Assembly: GCA_946811185.2 (NCBI GenBank)
Contig: OX328097.1
Coordinates: forward strand, 29,101,627-29,165,626
Direction of reading: 5' to 3'
Source: Hippopus hippopus
Taxonomy: Eukaryota; Mollusca; Bivalvia; Cardiida; Cardiidae
DNA: 64,000 nucleotides
Shown: piece after piece, positions 42,649 to 53,892 of the stretch
Position numbering within the stretch: the stretch's first letter is position 1
How the letters are laid out: every line of letters starts with the position of its first letter
Program-made: the position numbers and the translations under genes
Notes under the pieces: model-generated
Seen by the model: only the letters and a program-made list of their open reading frames with translations
The model's database searches: none
What the model was told of the DNA's origin: nothing

Positions 42649-43075
42649 CTTTTTCGACGGCTGAAAATACGATTTACCGAAACACGAGGAAGACTTTAGT
42701 CTCACTAAAGTGACTAAAAAGGCCGATGGTATTGATCAAAGATCCCGTTGCACCTTCTGTGCTGTCTGGTCTTAATCTTTGTCGTTCTAAAACAACAATA
42801 ACAACAACAACAACACTTCTGTTTTTGCCTATGGAGCTGAAAAGGTTTAAACGTACACATGGACAGGTGCACGTACTCTTAAATTGTCCATTGACCCCTT
42901 CCGCGAAAACAGGTGCGTTTTCAAATGGCATAGATCAAGATCGGACAGCATAAAAGGTGTTTTCTGATCTGGGATCTATACTGTCCGGTTTATTAGTCAA
43001 GCCTATGAGATACAAATACAAATCTTTCTGAGTTTCAGTGGACTGATCGTCTACTTTCAGCCCTCCAAAGAGGTC
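42649..43075. repeat. B-like repeats (two cores) with (AACA)n
   Basis: 42733-42780 and 42932-42985 are diverged B cores (ATAGATCAAGATCGGACAGC..CTGATCTGGGATCTATACTG). 42789-42815 is an ACAACA simple repeat. Confidence 0.55.
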
Positions 43076-43084
43076 GACTTTATA

Positions 43085-43349
43085 ATTGAGCAACGCTCTG
43101 GCAAATGGGAGATATACCATCTCAGTGAAACGTCATACCAGTCAAGCCATCACATAACTGTGGATCCATAATGGCCACTTTTTTAACAACCGACTTAATC
43201 TTGAGGTAAACCGGCCCTTGGACATACAAAAATTGTCTAATAGCGAAAAGTTTCTGCCAAGGTCAGTCTGCACGGACTGCGCAGGCTGACCTGAGTCGAT
43301 ACTTTTCGCAGATGCATTTTTTGCCCCCTTTTCACAGAGCATGGCTCAA
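43085..43349. mobile_element. A-family palindromic element (A12)
   Basis: TTGAGCAACGCTCTGGCAAA to TTTCACAGAGCATGGCTCAA; the core is CAGTCTGCACGGACTGCGCAG. Confidence 0.75.
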
Positions 43350-43585
43350 TTATTATATTTGGCATAGAAAGAGTTGCGAAATGAAATTATAGAGTTCTGA
43401 GGCAATAACGTTAGTACGCTGGGAACAAAATAGGGTCTTGTTAAATGAGCATTTATTTCAGTTCATTTAATTCATCCAGACAAACTAGTACGCAAACTTA
43501 TTCCTGTGGTCTAAACCTAGATCTAGACACGTGGCGTGTACGTAAAACTTGAGTTCATTATCAACCGAGATTATTTTTCATACTA

Positions 43586-44395
43586 TACTCCTCACAAAAA
43601 GTTAAGCAACAATGAATTATCGCTGCACCAGAATTTTATAATTACACATATAAACAATTTCATTGTATAAATGTAATTAATATTGAGTTACAAACCAGTC
43701 CAAGCAATTCTGTACTTCTATCAGATAATGTTTCTGACTTACAGGCTTTTGAAGTAAGGCACTGTCAAAATCTACATGCAAAAAAGTGGTATACTACCCA
43801 AATGTTTTAAAATCTCTAAAATTCGGTCAATCTGCAACAGTCAGTACACGGTGTGACCACCATTAGCACGAATACAAGCTTGAACTCTTCTTGGCAATTT
43901 GAGTGGCCAGCAAGATCTCCAGATCTCAATCCGATTGAGTATGCGTGGGACATTATTGAAAGTCGTGTCAATGATGGAAATGTTAGGCCTCAGAACCTCC
44001 AACACCTTGAGCAACTTTTGAGTCTGGAATGGCAGGATATTCCACAACAACAGCTGGACGGTTTGATCTGGTCAATGCCAAGAAGAGTTTAAGCTTGTAT
44101 TCGTGCTAATGGTGGCCATACCGTGTACTGACTGTGTCCCGGTTGCAGATTGACCGAATTTTAGAGATTTTAAAACATCTGGGTAGTATACCACTTTTTT
44201 GCATGTAGATTTTGACACTGCCTTACTTCAAAAGCCTGAAAGTGAGAAAACATTATCTGATAGAAGTACAGAATTTCCTGGACTGGTTTTTAACACAATA
44301 TTCATTACATTTATACAATTAAATTGTCTATATGTGTAATAATAAAATTCTGGTGCAGCGGTAAGTCATTGTTGCTTAACTTTTTGTGAGGAGTA
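43586..44395. mobile_element. internally deleted Tc1-type element, foldback form (810 bp)
   Basis: Ends TACTCCTCACAAAAAG and CTTTTTGTGAGGAGTA are inverted, with TA on both sides (43584-43585, 44396-44397). The inverted arms are about 300 bp each (43586 to about 43885, about 44085 to 44395), far longer than usual, because each arm also carries the end of the transposase gene. The left arm has it in reverse and the right arm forward. It cannot move without a transposase in trans. Confidence 0.85.
43895..44092 (+). pseudogene. Tc1 transposase C-terminal remnant
   Basis: The plus strand reads WPARSPDLNPIEYAWDIIES, the catalytic-Glu region of Tc1 transposases, then MPRRV and a stop (44090-44092) before ACIRANGGHTVY. 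The minus strand of the left arm carries the same last residues without that stop. Everything N-terminal is deleted. Confidence 0.85.
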
Positions 44396-44559
44396 TATAT
44401 TAATTTCGGAGAAAAGGGACAAAATTTTACACTTTTATAAATTAAAAGTATTTTTAGACGACAAAATTAACACATATCCAGACACTCATCCATATAAAAC
44501 TTTATTTCAATGTCTCCTGAGCTTATGTTTCATGAAGTAGGACAATTTGAAAGTATACA

Positions 44560-44785
44560 TTTAATTCTTTGCAATACGACAAATTTTTTGACTTGTCCAA
44601 ATTGAAAGCACTTACAGACGACAAACCAAATGTAATCCAAAGACTGAAATTTGTCTTCAGAGGTCAAGAAAACATGGCGGGAAAAGGATAAAATGCTGGT
44701 TAACAGCATTTTCTTCTTTTCCCTCGATCTTTTCAATAAGACTTATTCTTGATGGTCGAGATTAGTCGATAAAGGGTCGAATTAA
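44560..44785. mobile_element. C-family palindromic element
   Basis: Reverse orientation: CAATACGACAAATTTTTTGA, GAAAGCACTTACAGACGACA, central AAAATGCTGGTTAACAGCATTTT, then GTCGATAAAGGGTCG. Confidence 0.7.
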
Positions 44786-45660
44786 AAAAATGTTTATAAA
44801 GCAAACAAGAAAAGCTCTGACTATGACGAAGAAATCGGAGGCATATATCAATATACGAGCGTACATGTACATTCACAAAGTTTTTCAAATTCCATGGTCA
44901 GCTTATGTCCTGCTCCAATGATGTGTTTTATTTATGCTTTGAGAACAGACATTTAAATTCTTTTAAATCCTTACCTTGATTTGATGAGAAGATATAGAGA
45001 AAAGCTAAAAGATAAAGGAATTAATGATGAAGGTTTGAAAAAATTGAATAACTTTTTCATTTCTTTATTCAGCTTAAATTAGAAAAAAAAAACTTTGTAT
45101 GCTTTGTATGCAATCGCCCGGATTGCTGAAACACAACAACAACATAGGCACCACCAACATCAGCAACAACAACAAGGACAACTGCAACAATAACAACACC
45201 AACTTTGCATTAATTATTTGAGTACTACAAAATACAAAGGCTTGTCAAGCAAAAGCCACTTTGTCGCATCATTTCGGTGTTTTGTTTTGAACAGTCCCAC
45301 AAAAAAAGCGCAAAAATTTTAATCCATGTATAAGCCTCATCAACGCTGCTCTGTGTAGTCAATTTTATCTTTACTGTCCAGCAAACCTTTCAAATTTTCT
45401 TCCACGCTCAAAGATCGACAACATTTTTAGAGTTGTAAAGTTGGAATTTTCTTTGAGCAAGTACCTTTTTCTGTAGACTTCATACTAAGTATAAAGTATT
45501 TCGAATGATCAGATGTCATCTGAAGTTTAGACCTACACGAGAATATAGCACAAAACAAACTCTATGACGAAAAAGAAAAAAGAAATGCTTGTTTTTTGGC
45601 ACCCATTATTGTATTTTTTTCAGAAGACATCAGAGAACTCTTTCATGAAAGACAGGAGGG
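44786..45660. other. no recognised feature
   Basis: Intron 2; (CAA)n-rich stretch 45130-45200 only. Confidence 0.4.
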
Positions 45661-45668
45661 AGAAGGTC

Positions 45669-45893
45669 AACTCTTTACCAAACAACAAAACTTTGGAGCG
45701 AGCCAAATTGAAAGCATTTGCTGACGACAAATTTATTGTTGCTAAAATGATACATCTCTCGCTGGAAGTGTCGAAAACATTGTGGGAAAACGAGAAAATG
45801 CTGGTTACCAGCATTTTCTCCCTTTCCCACGATGTTTTCAAAAGGCTTCTTCTGTAGGGTCGTTAAAACTCGGGTTTTGTGGTAAAGGCTTAA
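45669..45893. mobile_element. C-family palindromic element
   Basis: AACTCTTTACCAAACAACAA to TTTGTGGTAAAGGCTTAA; the central palindrome at 45776-45842 is almost perfect (AACATTGTGGGAAAACGAGA around CTGGTTACCAG). Confidence 0.78.
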
Positions 45894-46099
45894 ATGCACA
45901 TTGTTCAAGAAACTCTATTATCACCCGAGGGATCGGCTAATGTAACAAACTTGTCTTGCAAATATTTTTTCTACAGAAGAATCGCCCGCATCGTTATTGA
46001 CTTTTGCGTCAAAAGATTACCGCCCGACTGGATAAAACACCTCATTTATTTCAACTCTTTATAAAAACGAAAAAAATAGACTCTTCCATATTGTAAGCA

Positions 46100-46285
46100 G
46101 TTGCAACATCAACAAATTTAATATGGCTCAGATGAAGAAAGGTGTCTCTCAAAGGGGAGAAAACAGAGAGGAAAAAGGGAGAAATGGTTACCAGCATTTT
46201 CTCCTTTTTCCCTCAGTGTTTGCAAAAGCCTATTTCTTCAAGGTCATTAAAACACAGGCAAATGGTTACAGTTTTCTGGTGATAT
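46100..46285. repeat. C-family fragment
   Basis: GAAATGGTTACCAGCATTTTC, TCCTTTTTCCCTCAGTGTTT and GGTCATTAAAACACAGG. Confidence 0.55.
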
Positions 46286-47774
46286 TCAAAGTGCAATCCA
46301 TTAGATAAACGATACGGATACTTGTTCTATTTTGTCCTCGACAAAGGTCTATGTCTTTGAAACAATTTGTTGATGGTTGTTCCAGTTTCTTAGCTTTCAA
46401 AGATCTTTTGCCATGAGGCATACATTCTGTTTTTACATGTGTTGTACGTATACCTACACTTGTTTTAAAGAAGTTTTAAAGAAAAGAAAGACTTACAAGT
46501 CCATGAAATTTCAGTCCACAGTAGTGCCGTTTTAGTGTTTTAGACAAGCTAGTTCTTACCAAAAGCTGACAGTGTAGATCTAAGACCAAACCCAACGTTC
46601 TAAGCAGTCTTGTCTTACTAATATACTGTCGGCATTGCACCTGGTTTGCCTGCAGCATCCTAAAGGTTTGACGTCAGTCATTTATTTGAGCTCCGCCGTG
46701 TATTTTGTACATTTTTGCGATTTTATACTTACTGGCCCATATCTATGTGCTTTAATCTGTTCAATAAATTTATCTTTTTCCATACGCTGTTTTATTTCAG
46801 CTTTGGTGCTTTTTCTATTTTCGCTGTTTGATGATGCCCTATGTTTTGTTTACATGCTGTGTTACCTCAGTTTCAGTGCATTCATTATTTATTTCTTTGT
46901 TTATATGCTGCACTATTATTTTGTGAAGATCTATTCTGTTTTGTATCTGTTAATATGCTGTACTATCTCATTTTATATTCAGCCATCTTTTGATCCAAGT
47001 AATAAAAGTTTACCCACCTTAAAGAATTATCAAGTTTAACCACCTTAAAGAATTATCACTTTAACATGATGTATACAATACTTTAGTTCCAGGTGATATC
47101 AGAAAAAATCTTAATTTTTGTTTCTCTGTAATATAAATCCTTTAATAACATTTAACTCCAGAGCGGAACCATAAAAAAAAAACTTCGGTAAAGAACCAAT
47201 ACATAATGCTATACAAAATACCAAGCCCTAGACCTTGTGTTCATGGATCACAGAAGCCACAAATTTGACGTATCCAAGGTAGGTCAAGTGTCAACAAGCG
47301 TTCATCGTTCGAATAATCTTTACGGCACATTCGATACTTATCAACCATGTCAAGTTTCAAGGAAACTGCATTTCGATGGTTGCTAACTGTTTTGTCTCAT
47401 TTTAGTGATGCCGGTCATATGGATTTTTTATCTTCACTCCTTGGACAACAAACCGAGGATGCTGCTTAAATAATATTCGGCCAAATTGTTTCCCTGAAAA
47501 TATCTTTGAAATGCCCATTTAATAAAATATATATGTTTATTTCCCATGAAGCCATTATGGATCAGACCGGAACCATTTCATCAACGAAAAAGGTGAAACT
47601 TTTGATAAAAGATAGTTTTGTGATTACAATGTATATAGGAGAGGACGTTGCGACAGAAATAGAAACTGGTTGATGAAGCTGATGGCTGACAATGGACTAT
47701 GATTCAACCTGAAGGCTCCCATTGAACACTTTATTTCAGTTAAGCTATAAACTGTAATTTATTGTCTAATTCAG
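46286..47774. other. intron 2, no recognised gene
   Basis: 46560-46630 is a decayed B core (AGTGTAGATCTAAGACCAAA). 46660-47000 is T-rich with a loose repeat of TATGCTGTACTATCTCA-like phrases; its 134-codon open stretch is hydrophobic low-complexity and not accepted. The rest is featureless. Confidence 0.4.
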
Positions 47775-47978
47775 TGACGATCCCAGCAGCACATCTGACG
47801 GCGTTTTGGCAATTTCCACAGATAACATGGCAAGCAAACAGCTTCGAGTTGGCGGACAAGTCTCTGTTTTCTACGTTAGTTCGCACACATGGACCTTTGA
47901 CAACGGTTGGAGACGCTCTTGCAGTATTTTTCAATGAACTCGGCTGGAAAAATATTGGCATCCTGGTGTACGATGCAG
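47775..47978 (+). CDS. receptor guanylate cyclase-like ectodomain, exon 3
   Basis: The acceptor TTGTCTAATTCAG ends at 47774 and the donor GTAACA starts at 47979. Its first two bases complete the valine codon from exon 2. It reads TIPAAHLTAFWQFPQITW, then ELADKSLFSTLVRTHGP and FFNELGWKNIGILVYD. These are the strongest family signatures here: the AxLAxxWxxP helix, the FxxLxRTxP strand and the WxxVxLVYDD strand of ANF-receptor domains. It leaves one base for exon 4. Confidence 0.93.
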
Positions 47979-48230
47979 GTAACATTCGCCTTTGACTGTC
48001 TAGTAAACTTACTCTGTCACTGACTAATGGATTATTGATAATTTTTTTTGAGGGTATCGAGATAGAATAAAGTATTTACTGAAATGAAAAGACTTACCGC
48101 ATGTCCAGAGTCTGCACAACTCTTGGAAAAACGATTACTGTCATTGACACAAACAAAGGAATGCCATTATGTGAATTGTTGAAGATTAAGTTTACTTTTC
48201 AACTCTCTCACTGCCAATAGCGACCAAAAT

Positions 48231-48501
48231 ATGAGCCATGCTCTGGTAAAGGGGACTTTAATGTATCTCCATGATGCACGATGCAAAGCAAGTCATCATA
48301 TACTAGTAACTGAGGATCCATAAAATTGTAGTTTGTCGAACAAACGACTGAATCCTGAGGTATAATGGTCCTTTAACATGCAGAAGGTATACCAATAGCC
48401 AGAAGTATCGGCCCATGTCAGCACGTGCGGTCTGCGCAGGCTAACATGGATGAGTACTTTTTGCAGATGCATTAAGCCCCATTTTCACAGGGTATGACTC
48501 A
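48231..48501. mobile_element. A-family palindromic element (A13)
   Basis: TGAGCCATGCTCTGGTAAAG to TTTTCACAGGGTATGACTCA, TA on both sides. The left half of the core is lost (CAGCACGTGCGGTCTGCGCAG). A B-core fragment (GTAGATCCATAAGATTACAC) follows at 48515-48575. Confidence 0.75.
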
Positions 48502-48822
48502 TATCTTTTGCAGACGGCGTAGATCCATAAGATTACACAGAACGTGAAGTCTTCCTTTGGATCTTCAGCGTTCACCATCTGATGCAAAACCATGACTAAG
48601 CATATCTTTACTTGCAGTGGAAACTCCTTTGGGACCCCAAAAAAAGGTCAAGCATTGACTCAGTTCGCAGCGAAAGAGATGGCAAACATGTTTTCAAAAC
48701 GAAACAGAGACTCAGTGTAAAATTTTGTCTCTCATTAAAATTTTGTTCTCACATTTTCGTGCATTTACCGTAAATTCACTTTGAAAAACTTTTCATGCAT
48801 ACATTTTATTTCATTATTTCAG

Positions 48823-48972
48823 ATTTGTGCTCGTACAATGCACAAGCCATTAAGACGAACCTCCCAGACTACAATATCACGATCCGACAGAACATAGCGT
48901 ATCCCGCCAAAACCGTTCTGACTCCTCAGATCATTGACGGCTATATGTCATTGTTGAAACAGACATGTAGAA
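48823..48972 (+). CDS. receptor guanylate cyclase-like ectodomain, exon 4
   Basis: The acceptor TTTCATTATTTCAG ends at 48822 and the donor GTAAGT starts at 48973; one base in, one base out. It reads DLCSYNAQAIKTNLPDYN, then an NIT sequon and ILDGYMS-like IIDGYMSLLKQTC, matching the variable region between the two lobes. Confidence 0.88.
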
Positions 48973-49121
48973 GTAAGTTTTCACATCTGTTGGTACGGTT
49001 TTCACATGTAGTAGTCATCCAAGAGAATAATCTATACCATGAAGCTGCTTACCCCAAACGACCGTTTACTACAGGGACTATCACATTTAAACATAGCGTT
49101 GGTAACTGTAGAAAATAGTTG

Positions 49122-49353
49122 CCTAACCCCATTACCAGACAGTCCAGCATTTTAAGACCATGGGGAAGGTGACGTTTGAATTTTTTAAAAACAATTAGAA
49201 TACAAGAAACCGACATGACCCCCTTTTCCAACGATATTTTCCACTTTGTCAAAAAACAAAACCCGTTATTTGAGCCACATTTTTTTTTCGTCTACAAATG
49301 CTCTAAACTGATTTGGAGGAGTCTAAGGGTTTGCCGTCAGGTATAGAGTTAGG
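49122..49353. repeat. C-family element (centre lost)
   Basis: CTAACCCCATTACCAGACAG to CCGTCAGGTATAGAGTTAGG with ACAAATGCTCTAAACTGATTT. Confidence 0.6.
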
Positions 49354-49454
49354 CTCTTACTTCCCTTTATACATAGCTTATGTTATGCAAATAAATTCGA
49401 ATGGTACACGGTGTTATAAATGTTCAGATCTATGAACAATAAGTTTTTAATAAA

Positions 49455-49540
49455 CTGTCGATGCACTATCCCCCGAAACAAATCTAACAGCCTTCAGAGG
49501 GCGTCACCCATCTAGGCACCAGGTGGCGACGATAAATAGA
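49455..49540 (+). repeat. SINE body fragment
   Basis: GATGCACTATCCCCCGAAAC..CAGGTGGCGACGATAAATAG parallels the body of the SINE at 22513 (GCACTATTCCCCGTAAC..CAGTGGCGACAATTAATGA). Head and tail are missing. Confidence 0.55.
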
Positions 49541-49744
49541 CGGAATATTAATAAATTTTTATCGAGATTCGCGTTTCACATTTTCTTCTGTGCAGTCAGC
49601 GAACTGGCGACATCGTCTTCTCTGAATGATTGTTTTTGTTTTCTTATCTTGTACACTTGTAGCAGTTTATTCAGTTTCTTTTTAACCTTTCTTATTCAAA
49701 TATTTCTACATCTGGTCGTCATTTTTATTGCTCTCCGCCCATAG

Positions 49745-49929
49745 TTATCTTTATCTGCACGGGAGATGAGACGATCAGAGACTTTATGTTACGGGCTTAC
49801 GAAAATGGCATGTGTAACGGGGAGTTCCTGTTTATATATCCGTCCTTGGATAACCCTACAGTAGAGTTATGGAAAGTCGGTGACCAGAATGATGAAAAAG
49901 CAAAGCTGGCTTTCCGGTATCTTATGTTT
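49745..49929 (+). CDS. receptor guanylate cyclase-like ectodomain, exon 5
   Basis: The acceptor CCGCCCATAG ends at 49744 and the donor GTAAGT starts at 49930; it ends on a codon boundary. It reads IFICTGDETIRDFMLRAYEN, then MCNGEFLFIYPSLDNP and WKVGDQNDEKAKLAFRYLM, the family strand that precedes the second-lobe helix. The last bases (TATCTTATGTTT) and donor are repeated several times downstream. Confidence 0.9.
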
Positions 49930-50170
49930 GTAAGTAGCCCAAAATCTCATATTTGAAAGTACTTCTATATCTCATGTTTGTACGAAGGTATTCCGATATC
50001 TTATGTTAGTGAGTAGAATCTATTTCGATATTTCATGTTTGTACGATATGTATGAAAGTAGAAATCTAATCTGATTTCTCATCTTTGTCAATATCCTGAT
50101 ATTTCATGTATTTAAGTACCCCGATTCTCATGTTTTGCTTTGTGATCTATTTCTCATGTGTTTAAGAAAT
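49911..50170 (+). repeat. degenerate tandem repeat seeded at the exon 5 donor
   Basis: The junction sequence TTCCGGTATCTTATGTTTGTAAGTAG is followed by variants: TATCTCATGTTTGTACGAAG (49969), TTCCGATATCTTATGTTAGT (49991), TTTCGATATTTCATGTTTGT (50022), CTGATATTTCATGTATTTAA (50096) and CCGATTCTCATGTTTTGC. Spacing is irregular (about 25-60 bases). Confidence 0.7.
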
Positions 50171-50501
50171 CTTTTCTTGTCAAAAGGTCATATGAGGCTC
50201 AGTAGATAGGGCTTTGAATTTCTATCAAAATATCCTATTACTGGTTTTATCCTTACTACTGATGTTATCCACCAGGGAGTTTGCTTTGGTAAGACGTTGC
50301 AGAGCACAAGCTGAATCATCTGGACCAAAACTCCTTCATGTATAAAAGACTGAACGTTACCGATTCAGCTGGAAGAGCCAGGTTCCGAAGACGAAATAAA
50401 CATATATAAGCAAGACATACGTGTATGTAACAGACATTACATGAAATACTTGTTAGAGCTAGAACTGACGCAAGTATTATTGTTATAATTCTCACTTCTA
50501 G

Positions 50502-50627
50502 TTCGTAAATGCAAAATACATCGGAGCAGCTGGTAAAGAAAGACTTGATGCATTCCTGGTGGAGGTTATAGACAGAATGGTGGAAGAGCCATGGAACAGT
50601 ACAATTGCAAAGGACGCAGGCATTGGA
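50502..50627 (+). CDS. receptor guanylate cyclase-like ectodomain, exon 6
   Basis: The acceptor CTCACTTCTAG ends at 50501 and the donor GTGAGC starts at 50628; 42 whole codons. It reads FVNAKYIGAAGKERLDAFLV, then DRMVEEPWNST with an N-glycosylation sequon, matching the region before the conserved ...YDAVLLYA helix. The donor is weaker than the others. Confidence 0.82.
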
Positions 50628-51213
50628 GTGAGCATGTTATGAAATATGTAACTTCTGGATGAGTTCCTGGTCTTAATCTTAAGAAAAGTAACCAGAATTT
50701 AAAGAGATAATTATTATTTGAATCAATTGAATGCAAATAACAATATTACCAAAACCGTAACGAAATGTAAACGTGACAAACATGACATTAATAAGGCTGT
50801 CACACGAGTAGATCTATACCAGTCTATACTGATAAAATCTTGGAAATGTTCATGGTGTTAGATCGAAATTGATTTTAAGAAGTACACCATTCGGTCGACT
50901 TAAAGAACTCTCGGTTGGCAGTGAGAATTCATTTATTTAAACGAAGATGTATGTTAAATATTTTAGTAATTACCTAGGAAAAATTAACCTGTAGTCGATA
51001 CCTTCCGTGGTCGGCTATATTCGTCTCCCATTCTTCTCATACTCGGACGTCGTTTGACAAAATGGGTACAGGTATGGTCTACTCGAAAAAAAAAATATAT
51101 TTGGAATAAATTATACAAAATCAGCGATGTTATTGTGTACTAAAAAAAAAGTTGATAAACGGAGCTAAATATTGCTATTGAATGTCTATGGAAATTCTTT
51201 CTGTTTTACACAG

Positions 51214-51349
51214 GGCGGCAGATCTGCCCAGTTTCTGTATGACGCGACCTATCTGGTTGGTTTGTGGGTGAACCATACCATCGAGACAGGAGAAAATATC
51301 AAAAATGGAACAGCCTTCATGGACTTCTGCAGAAACAGATCTTTTGAAG
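51214..51349 (+). CDS. receptor guanylate cyclase-like ectodomain, exon 7
   Basis: The acceptor CTGTTTTACACAG ends at 51213 and the donor GTATGT starts at 51350; in on a codon boundary, out with one base. It reads SAQFLYDATYLVGLWVNHTI, then NGTAFMDFCRNRSFEG, the family pattern YDAVLLYAxAL...DGxxxxxxMxNRTFxG. Three sequons (NHT, NGT, NRS) are present. Confidence 0.93.
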
Positions 51350-51399
51350 GTATGTGATATACGTCTCTAGCAAAGGATTCACCAACCACTCTAAATAAG

Positions 51400-51655
51400 C
51401 TAATCTCTATGAAAAGGGGTTTAATGCATCTGTAAAAGGTATCGACCATGTCAGCCTGCACAGTTCGCGCAGGCTGATATGAGTCGAAACCTTTTGCTTT
51501 TTGTAAATTTTCCACATGTCCAAGGCCCGTTCTACCTCAGGATTCAGCCAGCTGCAAGACAAAATGGATTTCATGAATCCGTAATAAAGTGATGACTTGC
51601 TTGGTCTAATGCTTTACTGAAATGCGTTGAACCTCCTTTTGCTAGAGGATGACTT
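51400..51655. mobile_element. A-family palindromic element (A14)
   Basis: TAAGCTAATCTCTATGAAAA to CCTTTTGCTAGAGGATGAC; the core is CAGCCTGCACAGTTCGCGCAG. Confidence 0.7.
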
Positions 51656-51823
51656 AGATATTTTGTTCTGCTTCTAAACTCCAGGACAAGCTATCTTATT
51701 GGCCCAGACAGAAAATCTTGGCCAATCAGGGGTCTTGTTAGGAATTTAGAATTGAATATAGAACGGTCGGAGATTAAGATCCTTTATTTCACAGAGAGCC
51801 AGTAGGAATAGGTATTTTGTTTA

Positions 51824-52020
51824 ATCTTTTCAGTGCCATATTGGGAAAAAAAAGCAGACGACATATATCAAGATCAGACTGCGCAGAACGTGTAGTCTGT
51901 CAAGGATCTGTACCGTCCGCTTGTTCAACCAAGCCTATAAGTTTAAATTATTTCTGTATTTCAGTTTTTTTTTCAGCCGTCCAAAGAGGGGGTCGAGTAT
52001 GTATATTTGGCGCTAAAAGT
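51824..52020. mobile_element. B-related palindromic element (GGCGC-ended subtype)
   Basis: Ends CTTTTCAGTGCCATATTGGG and TATATTTGGCGCTAAAAGTG are inverted. The centre ATCAAGATCAGACTGCGCAG is a B core. The ends differ from the TTAGGCTGCTAAGC ends of classic B copies. Confidence 0.65.
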
Positions 52021-52059
52021 GTCCAAGTTCTACCACACAATCCCGCGTTTTATCGATCA

Positions 52060-52290
52060 TTAACTCTTAACTAAACGATAAAATTCTACACTCGTCCAGA
52101 TCGAAAGGCTTTTGCAGACAACAAATTAAAATGTGACCCAAATGATGGAACTTACATATGGGTCGGTAGAAAACATTGTTGGAAATGGAGAAAATGCTGG
52201 TGACCAGCATTTTCTCCTATTCCAACAATGTTTTAGAAAAGCCTTTTACTTTTTAGGGCCTTAAAAACTCGGGATTGTGTGGTAAAGGGC
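52060..52290. mobile_element. C-family palindromic element
   Basis: AACTCTTAACTAAACGATAA to GATTGTGTGGTAAAGGG; the central palindrome at 52164-52231 is intact (AACATTGTTGGAAATGGAGA around CTGGTGACCAG). Confidence 0.75.
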
Positions 52291-52389
52291 GGAATAGTGT
52301 TACGACAAAACTGATTTTTGGTAACATTTTAGAAGAAGAAAACGCCCGTAACAGCGTTTGTTTCTTTTTCTGGAAGGATTTCTACCATT

Positions 52390-52840
52390 TGGAGAAAAAT
52401 CTCATAATCTGAGTCACATTCAACTTGTCGTCTGCAAATGCTTTCAGTTTGGACAAGTCAGGTTTTTTTTTTTGTCGTTTGGTAAAGTGTTTATGAAACG
52501 CTTTACCCACTCAATAATTGGTTTATTCCTCTTCATTATTTCTTACAGTGTTTAGTTTAACTAAACACATTTTTTGCCATAATTTACACACATACATTTA
52601 TATAAACAGTTCACAAATACAAACAAGAAAAGCAGCAAATGGGTTACGGCTCTCCCCAATGCGGATAGTCACTGAAATAAACATCCTACTTCTGCAACCA
52701 TTGTGGGAATAGGAGAAAATGCTGGTAACCAGCAAAAACAAATCCTATCATTTAACCCACAATTGATGTCTCGTCTGCAAATGCTTTTCATGATTTGAAC
52801 AAGTCCAGAATTTTGTCGTTTGATAAAAAGTTAAGGGTTC
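52390..52840. repeat. two C-family fragments
   Basis: 52400-52500 has ACTTGTCGTCTGCAAATGCT and TTGTCGTTTGGTAAAGTG. 52690-52840 has GGAGAAAATGCTGGTAACCA, CGTCTGCAAATGCTTTTCA and TTTGTCGTTTGATAAAAAG. Confidence 0.6.
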
Positions 52841-52912
52841 CGAGTTTCAGTGACAGGTCTATTTTTAGATTCCTCATTAAAACTGGTGCACACACCTGCT
52901 CAAAGTTACTAT

Positions 52913-53126
52913 TAACTCTCTCAGCGCCAAATATATAAACATGTCATCTTTCGATGGCTGAAAATATAATCCACTGAACCTAAGACGGATTGTATCTACA
53001 AGGCCTGACTTAACAAGCAGCTTTGTTTAGATCAAGATCAGATTACACGGAACTAAGTGTAGTCTGATCTTGATCTGTGCCGTCTGTAAAAGCTCCTGTT
53101 TTCGCATGTGGCGCTGAAAGGATTAC
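52913..53126. mobile_element. B-related palindromic element (GGCGC-ended subtype)
   Basis: TTAACTCTCTCAGCGCCAAA to TGTGGCGCTGAAAGGATTA; the centre is ATCAAGATCAGATTACACGG/GTAGTCTGATCTTGATC. Confidence 0.7.
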
Positions 53127-53208
53127 GTAAAAGCATATAACATTTCTAGTAAGCGGAAAAGAGGAGTGCCGCTGACACCTACATGTATCTTCACATGACC
53201 TCGTCTCA

Positions 53209-53413
53209 CCTTTCCAGCGCCTTAGACGAAAAAAATGGCTCTACTGGACAGTATTGATCAAGATCAGACTGCTCAGAACCTGCAGTTTGATCTTGGATCT
53301 GCACTACCTACTTGTACAGCCATGCCTATGTATCGGATAAAAGCCTTCAGTGGATCGTATTTTCAGCCGTGGTAAGGGTCAAGTGCATAGATTTGCCATA
53401 AAAAGAGCTGAAC
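53209..53413. mobile_element. B-related palindromic element (GGCGC-ended subtype)
   Basis: CACCTTTCCAGCGCCTTAGA at the left. The centre is TTGATCAAGATCAGACTGCT/TGCAGTTTGATCTTGGATC; the right end ATAAAAAGAGCTGAAC is decayed. Confidence 0.65.
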
Positions 53414-53892
53414 TCAATGAGGACCATTCTTCAGTTATTTCCCTTGATTCCTCTCCAGTACTACATTGGTCCTGATAAGGGAATTACTTGGTTTTTATCC
53501 TTTATTTTCTTGCACTACGAAGATATGCTTTTCAGATAAATTTTTAACCAAATCTAATCAGATTTTTTTTACAAATCAATTTTATGCTTTTCTCTGAAGA
53601 TTGGAAACAAAATTTGCCTCAAGGTTTTGTGGAGTCCTTACAAATATATGATAAATCACATTATATTTCTCGCAACATCCCCAACGGAATCAAGGATAAA
53701 AACAAAGGAATACAGGTAAAAGGACCAATCTGTTGTTTGGTTACCTTTAGTCTTTATCTGACAAGGGAGATAATTTGACTTACAAGAATGGCCCCCATTC
53801 AAAAGCCACTTTTCTTCCTTTGTTTAAATGTTTCATTAGCTTACTAAGAATGGTTACTAATTATTGATATTGTAACGACATAAGAAATTGAT
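53414..53892. other. no recognised feature
   Basis: Intron 7 sequence without coding or repeat signal that I recognise. Confidence 0.4.

Noticed and set aside
46635..47039. 134-codon open stretch with hydrophobic content
   Set aside because: The sequence is T-rich with loose internal repeats; hydrophobicity follows from base composition.
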